Shown here: piece after piece, positions 11,071 through 19,648 of the stretch
How the letters are laid out: the number at the start of each line of letters is the position of its first letter
Position numbering within the stretch: position 1 is the stretch's first letter
NCBI GenBank assembly: GCA_027532775.1
Contig: JAPZTO010000001.1
Coordinates: 558,001-622,000 of the forward strand
Direction of reading: 5' to 3'
Origin: Beijerinckiaceae bacterium
Lineage (GTDB): Bacteria > Pseudomonadota > Alphaproteobacteria > Rhizobiales > Beijerinckiaceae
Length of the DNA: 64,000 bases
Program-made: the position numbers and the translations under genes
The notes under the pieces: model-generated
What the model saw: only the letters and a program-made list of their open reading frames with translations
Database searches by the model: none
What the model was told of the DNA's origin: nothing

Positions 11071-11658
11071 ATGGCCATGCCGGTCCGGATGCTCGATCCT
11101 GCTACGTTCCGCCGCATGCCCTGGAAGAATGGCGGCGGCGAGACCATCGAGATGCTCGCGTATCCGGAAGGCGCGGATCTTGCCAGGTTCGACTGGCGGA
11201 TCAGCATGGCCCGCGTGGCTTCGGACGGGGCATTCTCCCGGTTCGACGGCATTGACCGCACGCTGAGCGTGCTGGAAGGCGGACGGCTCGTCCTGGATTT
11301 CGGGACGGCCCGGACGGTGCTCGATCGGCATGCCGAGCCGTTTCCCTTTGCCGGCGATGCGCCGGTGACCGGCGCGGTGCCGGACGGGCCGATCCTCGAC
11401 CTCAACGTGATGACAAGGCGCGGCCGGTTTACCCATCGCGTGCTGCGTCTCGTGGATGCATTATCCGCGACGGCCGGGCCGCACCCGCTCATTGCCTTCG
11501 CGCATCGCGGCGAAGCCCGGCTCGATCATGCCGGAATGCAGCACGCCATCCCGGAAGGACATGCCGCGCATGTTACCGACGGGGGTTTGGCGCAGCTCAC
11601 CGCCGCGCCCGCCGGCATCGCCTATCTGATCGAAATCCGCACAGCGGGCGGCGCCTGA
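11071..11658 (+). CDS. hutD: HutD family protein
   Basis: MPWKNGGGETIEM...FDWRISMARVASDGAFSRFDGIDRTL. Confidence 0.9.
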   Translation: MAMPVRMLDPATFRRMPWKNGGGETIEMLAYPEGADLARFDWRISMARVASDGAFSRFDGIDRTLSVLEGGRLVLDFGTARTVLDRHAEPFPFAGDAPVTGAVPDGPILDLNVMTRRGRFTHRVLRLVDALSATAGPHPLIAFAHRGEARLDHAGMQHAIPEGHAAHVTDGGLAQLTAAPAGIAYLIEIRTAGGA

Positions 11659-12846
11659 TCAGATCAGGCCGCGCCGCGCGAGATTGCGCATCAGCGCCGT
11701 TGTGCCGAATTGCCAGGGCGGACATTCATCCGACGGCGCCATCTGGTTGACGAGCGCCCCGAGTTCCGGCGCCGCCACCACGACGATATCGCCATAGGCA
11801 TGGGTGAAGCCCTTGCCCGGCGCGCCACGATCCTGAACGGGCGCAAAAAGAGTGCCGAGGAACAGCACTGCCCCGTCCGGGTATTGGTGGTGCGGCCCGA
11901 GCATCTGGCTGGCCAGATCGGCCGGATCACGGCTGATCTTCGCCATGTTCGAGGCGCCCTTCATGATGAAGCCATCAGGCCCGATCACATCGAGGCTGAG
12001 TTCCATCTTCCGGACATGGTCCAGCGTGAAGCCGCCATCGAAAAGCCGGATGAAGGGCCCGAGCGAGCAGGAGGCGTTGTTGTCCTTGGCCTTGCCGAGC
12101 AGCAGGGCGGAACGGCCCTCGACGTCGCGCAGGTTCACGTCGTTCCCGAGCGTCGCGCCGACGATCCGGCCATCCGGTGCCACGACGAGCACGACTTCCG
12201 GCTCCGGGTTGTTCCAGGTGGAGACGCGGTGAAGGCCCGCCAGCATGCCGGTGCCAACGGAGGCCATCGGCTGGGCCTTGGTGAAGATCTCGGCATCGGG
12301 CCCGATCCCGACCTCGAGATACTGGCTCCAGACGCCCTGCCGGATGAGCACCTCTTTCAGCGCCATCGCCTCGGGTGAGCCGGGCTTGAGCCTCGACAGG
12401 TCATCACCGACAAGGCGCACGATCTCGGACCGTATGGCTGCGGCAGCGCCGGCATCGCCACGGGCACGTTCCTCGATGACCCGCTCCAGCATGGAGATCG
12501 CGAAGGTGACCCCGGCCGCCTTCACCGCCTGAAGGTCAACCGGCGGCAGCAGCCAGGGCCGCTTCGGGTCACGGGTGGCTTCCGGGGTGTTCAGCAGGAT
12601 CGATTCCAGCGGGCCCAGATCCGGGCCATCGAGCTGCGGCAAACGGGCGATCAGGCTGGCATCCGCGCAAAGCTGCGCCGAGGTCGCGGCATGGCGCGAG
12701 ATGTCGATCAGGCGGTCACCGGCGACGCGAACGAGCGCGGGCCCGTCCTGATCCGGCAGCCATGCCCGCCCGATCAGGCTGGCGCTGGCTGCATCCTGCG
12801 GCATGGCGGCATGCTGGCGCAGGACCGCGAGAAGTTCCTTGGACAT
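11659..12846 (-). CDS. Fumarylacetoacetate hydrolase family protein
   Basis: WNNPEPEVVLV, LGNDVNLRDVEGRSALLLGKAKDNNASCSLGPF typical of FAH family. Confidence 0.88.
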   Translation of the reverse strand: MSKELLAVLRQHAAMPQDAASASLIGRAWLPDQDGPALVRVAGDRLIDISRHAATSAQLCADASLIARLPQLDGPDLGPLESILLNTPEATRDPKRPWLLPPVDLQAVKAAGVTFAISMLERVIEERARGDAGAAAAIRSEIVRLVGDDLSRLKPGSPEAMALKEVLIRQGVWSQYLEVGIGPDAEIFTKAQPMASVGTGMLAGLHRVSTWNNPEPEVVLVVAPDGRIVGATLGNDVNLRDVEGRSALLLGKAKDNNASCSLGPFIRLFDGGFTLDHVRKMELSLDVIGPDGFIMKGASNMAKISRDPADLASQMLGPHHQYPDGAVLFLGTLFAPVQDRGAPGKGFTHAYGDIVVVAAPELGALVNQMAPSDECPPWQFGTTALMRNLARRGLI

Positions 12847-13058
12847 GGTTCATCCCCTGGGAAGTGTTGTTGTTCCGAACCTAACAAGGAGGCCGCCCAG
12901 GAAGCCAGTGCCCAGAACGATCCGGAGCATGAATTCCTTGGGATCACGGATCTGGCGGGGCTCGCGGAATTCCTCGGTATCGCCCTTGCTTCGTCCGAAG
13001 GGGCGAATAAGGCTGGAACGAACAGGCCGGGTGTACTGCCCGCGCGAGACATGAGGCG

Positions 13059-14303
13059 ATGATGATCGAAGGACATAATCTGCGCGTCGATGGCGCCAGG
13101 CTCTGGGACAGCCTGATGGACATGGCGAAGATCGGCGGCACCGAGAAAGGTGGCTGCAACCGGCAGGCCCTGACGACGGTGGATGCCGAGGGCCGTGCGC
13201 TGTTCCGGGCCTGGTGCGAACGGCTCGGCTGTTCGGTCAGCACCGACGGGCTCGGCTCGATGTTCGCCCGGCGCGAGGGGGTGGAAGACCTGCCGCCGGT
13301 GGTGATCGGCTCCCATCTCGATACCCAGCCGACAGGTGGCAAGTTCGACGGTGTGCTCGGCGTGCTGGCCGGGCTGGAAGTGCTCCGCGTGCTGCACGAA
13401 ACCGGGATCCGCACGCGCCGGCCGATCGAGCTCGTGAACTGGACGAACGAGGAAGGCTGCCGCTTCCAGCCGGCGATGCTGGCCTCGGCGGTGTTTGCCG
13501 GTCTCGCCGATCATGCCGAGACCCTCGAGGCGCGGGATGCCGAGGGCATCCGGCTCGGCGATGCGATGGCCGGGATCGGGCTCGATGCCGGACTCCCGGT
13601 CGGTGGCAGACCCATAACGGCCTATCTCGAACTGCATATCGAGCAGGGACCGATCCTCGAGGCGGAGGGCGCCGATATCGGTTTCGTCGTCATCGGGCAG
13701 GGCCTGCGCTGGTATGATGTGGCCGTGACCGGCTTCGAGAGCCATGCCGGCTCGACGCCGATGCCCCGCCGCAAGGACGCGCTGCTTGCTGCCCTGCCGA
13801 TCATTCAGGGCATCCGCGAGATCGCCCTGTCCCATGCCCCAGCAGGACGGGGAACAGTCGGCGAGATGCGGCTGCTGCCGAATTCCCGAAACGTCATTCC
13901 CGGGCAGGTGCAGTTCTCGGTCGACATCCGGCATCCCGAAGCAGCCGTTCTGGCCCGGATGGACGAGGCCGTGCGCGCGCTTGTGGCGCGGGTCGCGACA
14001 GAAACCGGGCTCGCCATCAGCCTGACCGATATCGCCCATAGCGCACCGGTACCGTTCGATCCCGCCATTCTCGCCATTGTGCGGGAAGAAAGCGCGGCCA
14101 TGGGGCTGAAAGGGCGTGATATCGTCTCGGGCGCCGGGCATGATGCCTGCAACATGGCCCGAACCTTCCCCAGCGCGCTGATCTTTTCCCCCTGCAAGGA
14201 CGGGGTCAGCCATAACGAGGCCGAAGACATGACGCCGGCCTGGGCCGAAGCCGGCGCGAATGTGCTGCTGCGAACCGCCCTGCGGCTCGCCAATGCGCCC
14301 TGA
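13059..14303 (+). CDS. Zn-dependent hydrolase, M20 type (N-carbamoyl-L-amino acid hydrolase / allantoate amidohydrolase family)
   Basis: GSHLDTQPTGGKFDGVLGVLAGLEVLR, NWTNEEGCRFQPAMLAS, ELHIEQGPILE, SGAGHDACNMA. Confidence 0.9.
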   Translation: MMIEGHNLRVDGARLWDSLMDMAKIGGTEKGGCNRQALTTVDAEGRALFRAWCERLGCSVSTDGLGSMFARREGVEDLPPVVIGSHLDTQPTGGKFDGVLGVLAGLEVLRVLHETGIRTRRPIELVNWTNEEGCRFQPAMLASAVFAGLADHAETLEARDAEGIRLGDAMAGIGLDAGLPVGGRPITAYLELHIEQGPILEAEGADIGFVVIGQGLRWYDVAVTGFESHAGSTPMPRRKDALLAALPIIQGIREIALSHAPAGRGTVGEMRLLPNSRNVIPGQVQFSVDIRHPEAAVLARMDEAVRALVARVATETGLAISLTDIAHSAPVPFDPAILAIVREESAAMGLKGRDIVSGAGHDACNMARTFPSALIFSPCKDGVSHNEAEDMTPAWAEAGANVLLRTALRLANAP

Positions 14304-14383
14304 GCGTATCCGGCTGGCGGATTTCTACCCGCCCTGCCCAAGTCTTGATCAGCCTGTCGACAGGTTGTCTGCTCGCTCCGGAA

Positions 14384-14487
14384 GCATATGGCCCCGGTGA
14401 ACCGCCGGGGCGGAGGGCCTACGCCGGGGCGGGCCGGCGGGAATCCCGGAGGCGCCCGGAATCCCGGCGTATGGGGCGCTATATGGC
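14384..14487 (+). other. GC-rich, potentially structured leader upstream of cyanate ABC operon
   Basis: Flanking arms GCATATGGCCCC / GGGGCGCTATATG can pair with two single bulges; internal short hairpins and repeated GGAATCCCGG. Confidence 0.35.
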
Positions 14488-14541
14488 ATATCCGTTGCTT
14501 TTCTCCCCCGATCACAAGGCATCCATGCCGGGGAGAATGTC

Positions 14542-15921
14542 ATGGCCATTTTCAGGAATCCGTTCGACCATCGTTTCCGCCTCTCCAGCAAGGGCTGCTC
14601 CTGCGGCCAACACGGCAGCGAGGCGGAGCATGCCGCCGCCACCGCAGACGGGCTCGCCGCCTCGTCCGACGAAGCGCTGCGCCTGCGCCGGAGCGTCGAA
14701 AATGCCGTGATGCGGGCGCTGTTCCCGGTCGACGAGCAGCGCCGGAATTTCCTGAAGGTCGTCGGGGCCTCGACGGCCTATGCGGCGATCAACACCTTGT
14801 TCCCGATCGCCGCGGCAACGGATGTGCTTGCGCAGGGCGCGCCGCTCGAGAAGAAGGATCTGAAGGTCGGGTTCATCCCGATCACGTGCGCGACGCCAAT
14901 CATCATGGCCGCGCCGATGGGCTTCTATTCGAAGCAGGGCCTCAATGTCGAAGTGATCAAGACCGCCGGCTGGGCGGTGATCCGCGACAAGACGCTGAAC
15001 AAGGAATACGACGCGGCGCATATGCTCTCGCCGATGCCGCTCGCCATTTCGATGGGCGTCGGCTCGAATGCCATTCCCTATACGATGCCGGCGGTCGAAA
15101 ACATCAACGGCCAGGCCATCACCCTCGCCATGAAGCACAAGGACAAACGTGATCCGAAGAGCTGGAAGGGCTTCAAGTTCGCCGTGCCCTTCGACTATTC
15201 GATGCACAATTACCTGCTGCGCTATTATCTCGCGGAAGCCGGGCTCGACCCGGATACCGATGTCCAGATCCGCTCTGTGCCGCCGCCCGAGATGGTCGCC
15301 AACCTGCGGGCCGACAATATCGACGGGTTCCTCGCGCCGGACCCTGTCAACCAGCGCGCGGTTTTTGACGGCGTCGGGTTTATTCACATGCTCTCGAAGG
15401 AAATCTGGGACGGGCATCCCTGCTGCGCCTTCGCGGCCTCCAAGGAATTCGTAACCACCTATCCGAACACCTATTCGGCGCTGCTCAAGGCGATCATCGA
15501 GGCCACGGCTTTCGCCACCAAGACCGAGAACCGCAAGCAGATTGCCGAAGCGATCGCGCCGCCCAACTATCTCAACCAGCCGGTGACGGTAATCGAGCAG
15601 GTGCTGACCGGCACCTATGCCGACGGCCTCGGCCAGATCAAGCGCGATGCCAAGCGCATCGATTTCGACCCGTTCCCATGGGAGAGCTTCGCGGTCTGGA
15701 TCCTGACCCAGATGAAGCGCTGGGGCCAGATCAAGGGCGATGTCGATTATGCGGGCGTAGCGAAGCAGGTCTTCCTCGCGACCGACGCGACGCGCCTGAT
15801 GAAAGAGGCCGGGCTGACGCCGCCGACCACCACGACCAAGACCTTCTCGGTCATGGGCAAGGTGTTCGACCCCGCCAAGCCGGAGGAATACATCGCCTCG
15901 TTCCCGATCAAGCGGACCTGA
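14542..15921 (+). CDS. CmpA/NrtA-type ABC transporter substrate-binding protein (likely cyanate or nitrate)
   Basis: Tat-like QRRNFLKVVGAS motif, GFIPITCATPIIMAAPMGFY; precedes permease, ATPase and cyanase. Confidence 0.9.
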   Translation: MAIFRNPFDHRFRLSSKGCSCGQHGSEAEHAAATADGLAASSDEALRLRRSVENAVMRALFPVDEQRRNFLKVVGASTAYAAINTLFPIAAATDVLAQGAPLEKKDLKVGFIPITCATPIIMAAPMGFYSKQGLNVEVIKTAGWAVIRDKTLNKEYDAAHMLSPMPLAISMGVGSNAIPYTMPAVENINGQAITLAMKHKDKRDPKSWKGFKFAVPFDYSMHNYLLRYYLAEAGLDPDTDVQIRSVPPPEMVANLRADNIDGFLAPDPVNQRAVFDGVGFIHMLSKEIWDGHPCCAFAASKEFVTTYPNTYSALLKAIIEATAFATKTENRKQIAEAIAPPNYLNQPVTVIEQVLTGTYADGLGQIKRDAKRIDFDPFPWESFAVWILTQMKRWGQIKGDVDYAGVAKQVFLATDATRLMKEAGLTPPTTTTKTFSVMGKVFDPAKPEEYIASFPIKRT

Positions 15922-15924
15922 CCC

Positions 15925-16767
15925 ATGCGGCAGACAAGCCTCCGGCTCCGGGCGGGGATCGTCTCGCTCTCGATCCTGCTCGTTTTCGGGCTCGCCTGGC
16001 ATATCGGCGTGTCGGGCAGCGGCCCGGCGCAGCAGATGGACCCGGAATATGCCAAGCTCATGGGGCAGACCGCCGTGCAGGGCAAATCCGCCATGCCTGG
16101 CCCGCTCGACGTGCTGGCCAAGATCTGGAGCCATCTCAAGGAGCCGTTCTACGACCGGGGGCCGAATGACAAGGGAATCGGGATCCAGCTTGCCTATTCG
16201 ATCGGGCGCGTCCTGCTGGGCTATGGCCTTGCCATGCTGGTGGCTCTGCCGCTCGGCTTCCTGATCGGCATGTCGCCGCTGATGGCGCGCGCGCTCGACC
16301 CGTTCATCCAGATCATGAAGCCGGTCTCGCCGCTCGCCTGGATGCCGCTGGCGCTCTACACGATCAAGGATTCCTCGATTTCCTCGATCTTCGTCATCTT
16401 TATCTGTTCGCTCTGGCCGATGCTGATCAACACGGCCTTCGGTGTCTCGAGCGTCCGGAAGGAATGGCTCAACGTCGCCCGCACCCTCGAGGTCGGGCCG
16501 ATCCGCCGGGCCTTCACGGTGATCCTGCCAGCCGCCGCGCCAACCATCGTGACCGGGATGCGCATCTCGATCGGCATTGCCTGGCTGGTCATCGTGGCGG
16601 CGGAGATGCTCGTGGGCGGCACGGGCATCGGCTATTTCGTCTGGAACGAATGGAACAACCTGTCGATCACCAACGTGATCACCTCGATCCTCGTGATCGG
16701 CCTTGTCGGCATGATCCTCGACCAGGCCCTGGCGCGGGTGGCCCGCGCCGTGTCTTTCCCGGAGTGA
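15925..16767 (+). CDS. NrtB-type ABC transporter permease
   Basis: Polytopic; IGISWLVIVAAEML-like permease signature. Confidence 0.9.
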   Translation: MRQTSLRLRAGIVSLSILLVFGLAWHIGVSGSGPAQQMDPEYAKLMGQTAVQGKSAMPGPLDVLAKIWSHLKEPFYDRGPNDKGIGIQLAYSIGRVLLGYGLAMLVALPLGFLIGMSPLMARALDPFIQIMKPVSPLAWMPLALYTIKDSSISSIFVIFICSLWPMLINTAFGVSSVRKEWLNVARTLEVGPIRRAFTVILPAAAPTIVTGMRISIGIAWLVIVAAEMLVGGTGIGYFVWNEWNNLSITNVITSILVIGLVGMILDQALARVARAVSFPE

Positions 16768-16770
16768 GCC

Positions 16771-17667
16771 ATGAGTGCAAGGTTCATTTCCATCGAGGGT
16801 ATCACGCGGCGCTTCCAGGCGCCGGATGGCGGCCAGACCACGGTGTTCGAGGATATCTGGTTCGCCATCGCCCGCGGGGAATTCGTCTGCATGATCGGCC
16901 ATTCCGGCTGTGGCAAGACAACCGTCCTTAACATCCTTTCAGGCCTCGACCTGCCGGATGATGGCGCCGCGATTGTCGATGGCAAGGCGATCGAGGGCCC
17001 CTCGCTCGACCGGGCGGTGATCTTCCAGAGCCACGCCTTGCTGCCCTGGCGGACCGTGCTTGGCAATGTCGCCTATGCCATCTCCTCGCGCTGGCCGAAA
17101 TGGAGCCGGAGCCAGGTGGAGGAGCAGGCGAAGCGCTTTATCGAGAAGGTCGGGCTGAAGGGTGCGGAGGCCAAGAAACCGGCCCAGCTTTCCGGCGGCA
17201 TGAAGCAGCGCGTCGGCATTGCCCGGGCGCTGTCGATCGAACCGAAGATCCTCCTCATGGACGAGCCCTTCTCGGCGCTGGATGCGCTGACGCGTGGCAC
17301 CTTGCAGGACGAGGTGCGCCGGATCTGCCTCGAGACCGGGCAGACCGTTTTCATGATCACGCATGATGTCGACGAGGCGATCTATCTCGCCGACAAGATC
17401 GTGCTGATGACCAATGGCCCGGAAGCCATGGTGGCGGAGATCGTCGAGAACCCGCTGCCCAAGGAGCGGGATCGCAACCAGATCCACCGCCATCCCGCCT
17501 TCTACGCGATCCGGAACCACCTGATCGATTTCCTCGTCAGCCGGTCGAAGACGTTCAAGTCCGAGATCCCGGCCGATTACGACCGCCGGAAGCCGCCGGT
17601 CATCCTGCCGCAAAGCCAGCCGCAACCCCTCCCGCCCAGCCACGAAGCCGGACGGAAAGTGGCCTGA
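16771..17667 (+). CDS. NrtC/NrtD-type ABC transporter ATP-binding protein
   Basis: Walker [39 protein letters not shown]. Confidence 0.93.
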   Translation: MSARFISIEGITRRFQAPDGGQTTVFEDIWFAIARGEFVCMIGHSGCGKTTVLNILSGLDLPDDGAAIVDGKAIEGPSLDRAVIFQSHALLPWRTVLGNVAYAISSRWPKWSRSQVEEQAKRFIEKVGLKGAEAKKPAQLSGGMKQRVGIARALSIEPKILLMDEPFSALDALTRGTLQDEVRRICLETGQTVFMITHDVDEAIYLADKIVLMTNGPEAMVAEIVENPLPKERDRNQIHRHPAFYAIRNHLIDFLVSRSKTFKSEIPADYDRRKPPVILPQSQPQPLPPSHEAGRKVA

Positions 17668-17700
17668 AATTCCCTTTCCTCCAACAACCGGAGTCTCCCG

Positions 17701-18183
17701 ATGAAGCGTGCCGACCTCACGGAAAAAATCCTCGACATCAAGCGTGAGAAGGGCTGGACCTGGAAATACATCACCGACGAGATCGGCGGCATGTCGCCCG
17801 TCCTCGTGGTGGGCGCCCTTCTCGGCCAGATGAAACTGGTCAAGCCGCTGGCCAGGAAGGCCGCCACCCTGTTCGGCCTTTCGGAAACCGAAGAGCGCAT
17901 GCTCAACGAGATCCCGTATCGCGGCACCGCCATGCCGCCGACCGATCCGCTGATCTACCGCTTCTACGAGATGGTGATGGTCAACGGCCCGGCCTGGAAG
18001 GCGCTGATCGAGGAGGAATTCGGCGATGGCATCATGTCGGCGATCGATTTCAACATCGAGATCGTGCGCGAGCCGAATCCCCGCGGGGACCGCGTGAACA
18101 TCACGATGAGCGGCAAATTCCTGCCCTACAAGTATTACGGCAACGAGCAGGGCATTCCAGAATACGGCTACCGGGAGGAGTGA
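17701..18183 (+). CDS. cynS: Cyanate hydratase (cyanase)
   Basis: Full-length match to cyanase pattern: IYRFYEMVMVNGPAWKALIEEEFGDGIMSAIDF...ITMSGKFLPYKYY. Confidence 0.96.
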   Translation: MKRADLTEKILDIKREKGWTWKYITDEIGGMSPVLVVGALLGQMKLVKPLARKAATLFGLSETEERMLNEIPYRGTAMPPTDPLIYRFYEMVMVNGPAWKALIEEEFGDGIMSAIDFNIEIVREPNPRGDRVNITMSGKFLPYKYYGNEQGIPEYGYREE

Positions 18184-18191
18184 ACGCCTTC

Positions 18192-18237
18192 ATGCCGCGT
18201 GCAGGGACAGCCGGTTCCGGCAAGCCTCACGCGGCAT
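18192..18237. terminator. Candidate bidirectional terminator: perfect 10-bp inverted repeat ATGCCGCGTG...CACGCGGCAT with inner CCGG/CCGG
   Basis: Between convergent cynS and the downstream minus-strand gene. Confidence 0.5.
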
Positions 18238-19438
18238 CCCCGGCCGGGTCATCCGCGTGGCGCGGGCAGGCTGTCCTGTCGAGGCCATCCCGGCCGAACA
18301 CCCGGCGCAGCCATGAACAGCGGCTCGCCCAGTGGCGAACATGCCAGGCACCGGCAGCCGGCCAGCCCCGCCATGACAGCGGCAGGACCAGATCGTCCAG
18401 CGGCATCTCGACCGCACCGAAGCGGCGCTTGTACTCGTAATTGCCCATCGTGAAGTCGAAGGTCCGGATGCCCCGTTTCTGCGCTTCGGCAATGGCCAGC
18501 TCGGTGACGACTAGCCCGAGCGCATGCCTTGCCCATGGGCCGAACTCGTTTGCCACCCGCAGATAGACCAGTTCTGTTCCGGCCTTGACCGCGAAATTGG
18601 CCGCCACAGTCTGGCCATCGACGGTCAGGATGGTCATCTGGACCTTCCCGGCCGGCAACCCCCGCTCGATCAGGCGGCGATAGAAGCTGCGAATGGCCGG
18701 CTCGTCGAGGCAATAATCGAGGCCCTTCTTCTCGATCCGCTCGCTCTGCAGGCGTTCCAGATCCGCAAGGACGCCGAGCCCCTCGGTGACGCTCTCGACC
18801 ACCCGGCGTTCGGCGCCGGGAACGCGGTCGAACTTGCGCCCCATCTTCTTGAGCTTCTCGCGCTTCTTCGGAGAGAGCGAGGCGAAATAGGTATCCCAGC
18901 AGGCCGGCAAGCTCAGGACCCAGCCGGAAAGCCGGTTCCTGCGGCTCGCGTGATGCCCGTGGATCGGATTGGCCATGCCGCCGACCACCGGTGCGATCCG
19001 GCAGACATGCAGAAGATCTGCCACAGGGAGTGCCGGTCGGATCAACTCCCACAGGGCATTGCCCCGGGGCAGGCGATTCACCGCAGAGCGCCGCAGCATC
19101 GGCGCGGCATAATCGGACACGCCGAGATCGGGGCATTCGAGCAGGCGGATGTTGCGTACATTCCTGCGGATCAGCGGCAGCGCCATCAGGATGGCTCCGC
19201 CCGCATCGCGGACAAGCACCAGAAAGTTCTCGATCCCGGGCCGTGAGCCGAAAACATCAAACCAGCTCGAGAGCCAGAGACGGCTCTGGAAGGTCGAACC
19301 TTCCAGCCCATCGAGCAGGGACTCGACGGCCCGGAAATGCCGGAAGCCGATCGCCTCGACATCGAGGCCCCCTGCCACGGCAACCTCATCGGTTGCCTCG
19401 GCCGCTACGTTCTGGGGCGCCGAAACCGAAAACGTCAT
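18227..19438 (-). CDS. GNAT / CelD-BcsL family acetyltransferase-like protein
   Basis: FQSRLWLSSWFDVFG, YFASLSPKKREKLKKMGRKF, GIRTFDFTMGNYEYKRRFGA typical of CelD/BcsL family; start ATG at 19438. Confidence 0.8.
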   Translation of the reverse strand: MTFSVSAPQNVAAEATDEVAVAGGLDVEAIGFRHFRAVESLLDGLEGSTFQSRLWLSSWFDVFGSRPGIENFLVLVRDAGGAILMALPLIRRNVRNIRLLECPDLGVSDYAAPMLRRSAVNRLPRGNALWELIRPALPVADLLHVCRIAPVVGGMANPIHGHHASRRNRLSGWVLSLPACWDTYFASLSPKKREKLKKMGRKFDRVPGAERRVVESVTEGLGVLADLERLQSERIEKKGLDYCLDEPAIRSFYRRLIERGLPAGKVQMTILTVDGQTVAANFAVKAGTELVYLRVANEFGPWARHALGLVVTELAIAEAQKRGIRTFDFTMGNYEYKRRFGAVEMPLDDLVLPLSWRGWPAAGAWHVRHWASRCSWLRRVFGRDGLDRTACPRHADDPAGDAA

Positions 19439-19648
19439 TTCAATCCCTTGCCGCACATCGAACCCGTGCCTTCGAGGCGTGCGAAACCGCTTATGCGGCA
19501 TCCATTTTGAAGAAATCCCGAAGGATGTTCGTGGCTCATCGAGGCAATCTCCCGACAAGGTCAACAAAATCAAAACCCGGCATTGAAATCCCGATCGAGG
19601 AACGCTTCCAGCTCCGTTCGATGCCTTGGAGAGGGAGGAGAGCTTCCA

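Noticed and set aside
12847-13058. Possible small ORF or remnant gene between FAH-family gene and M20 hydrolase
   Set aside because: Only read-through frames from neighbouring genes; no independent start/RBS or recognisable product.
14512-16902. 796-codon minus-strand ORF antisense to the cyanate ABC genes
   Set aside because: His/Arg/Asp-rich shadow frame; the opposite strand has clear ABC transporter proteins.
19439-19648. Small plus-strand ORFs upstream of the GNAT gene
   Set aside because: No supporting start context and overlap the likely promoter; composition not coding-like.
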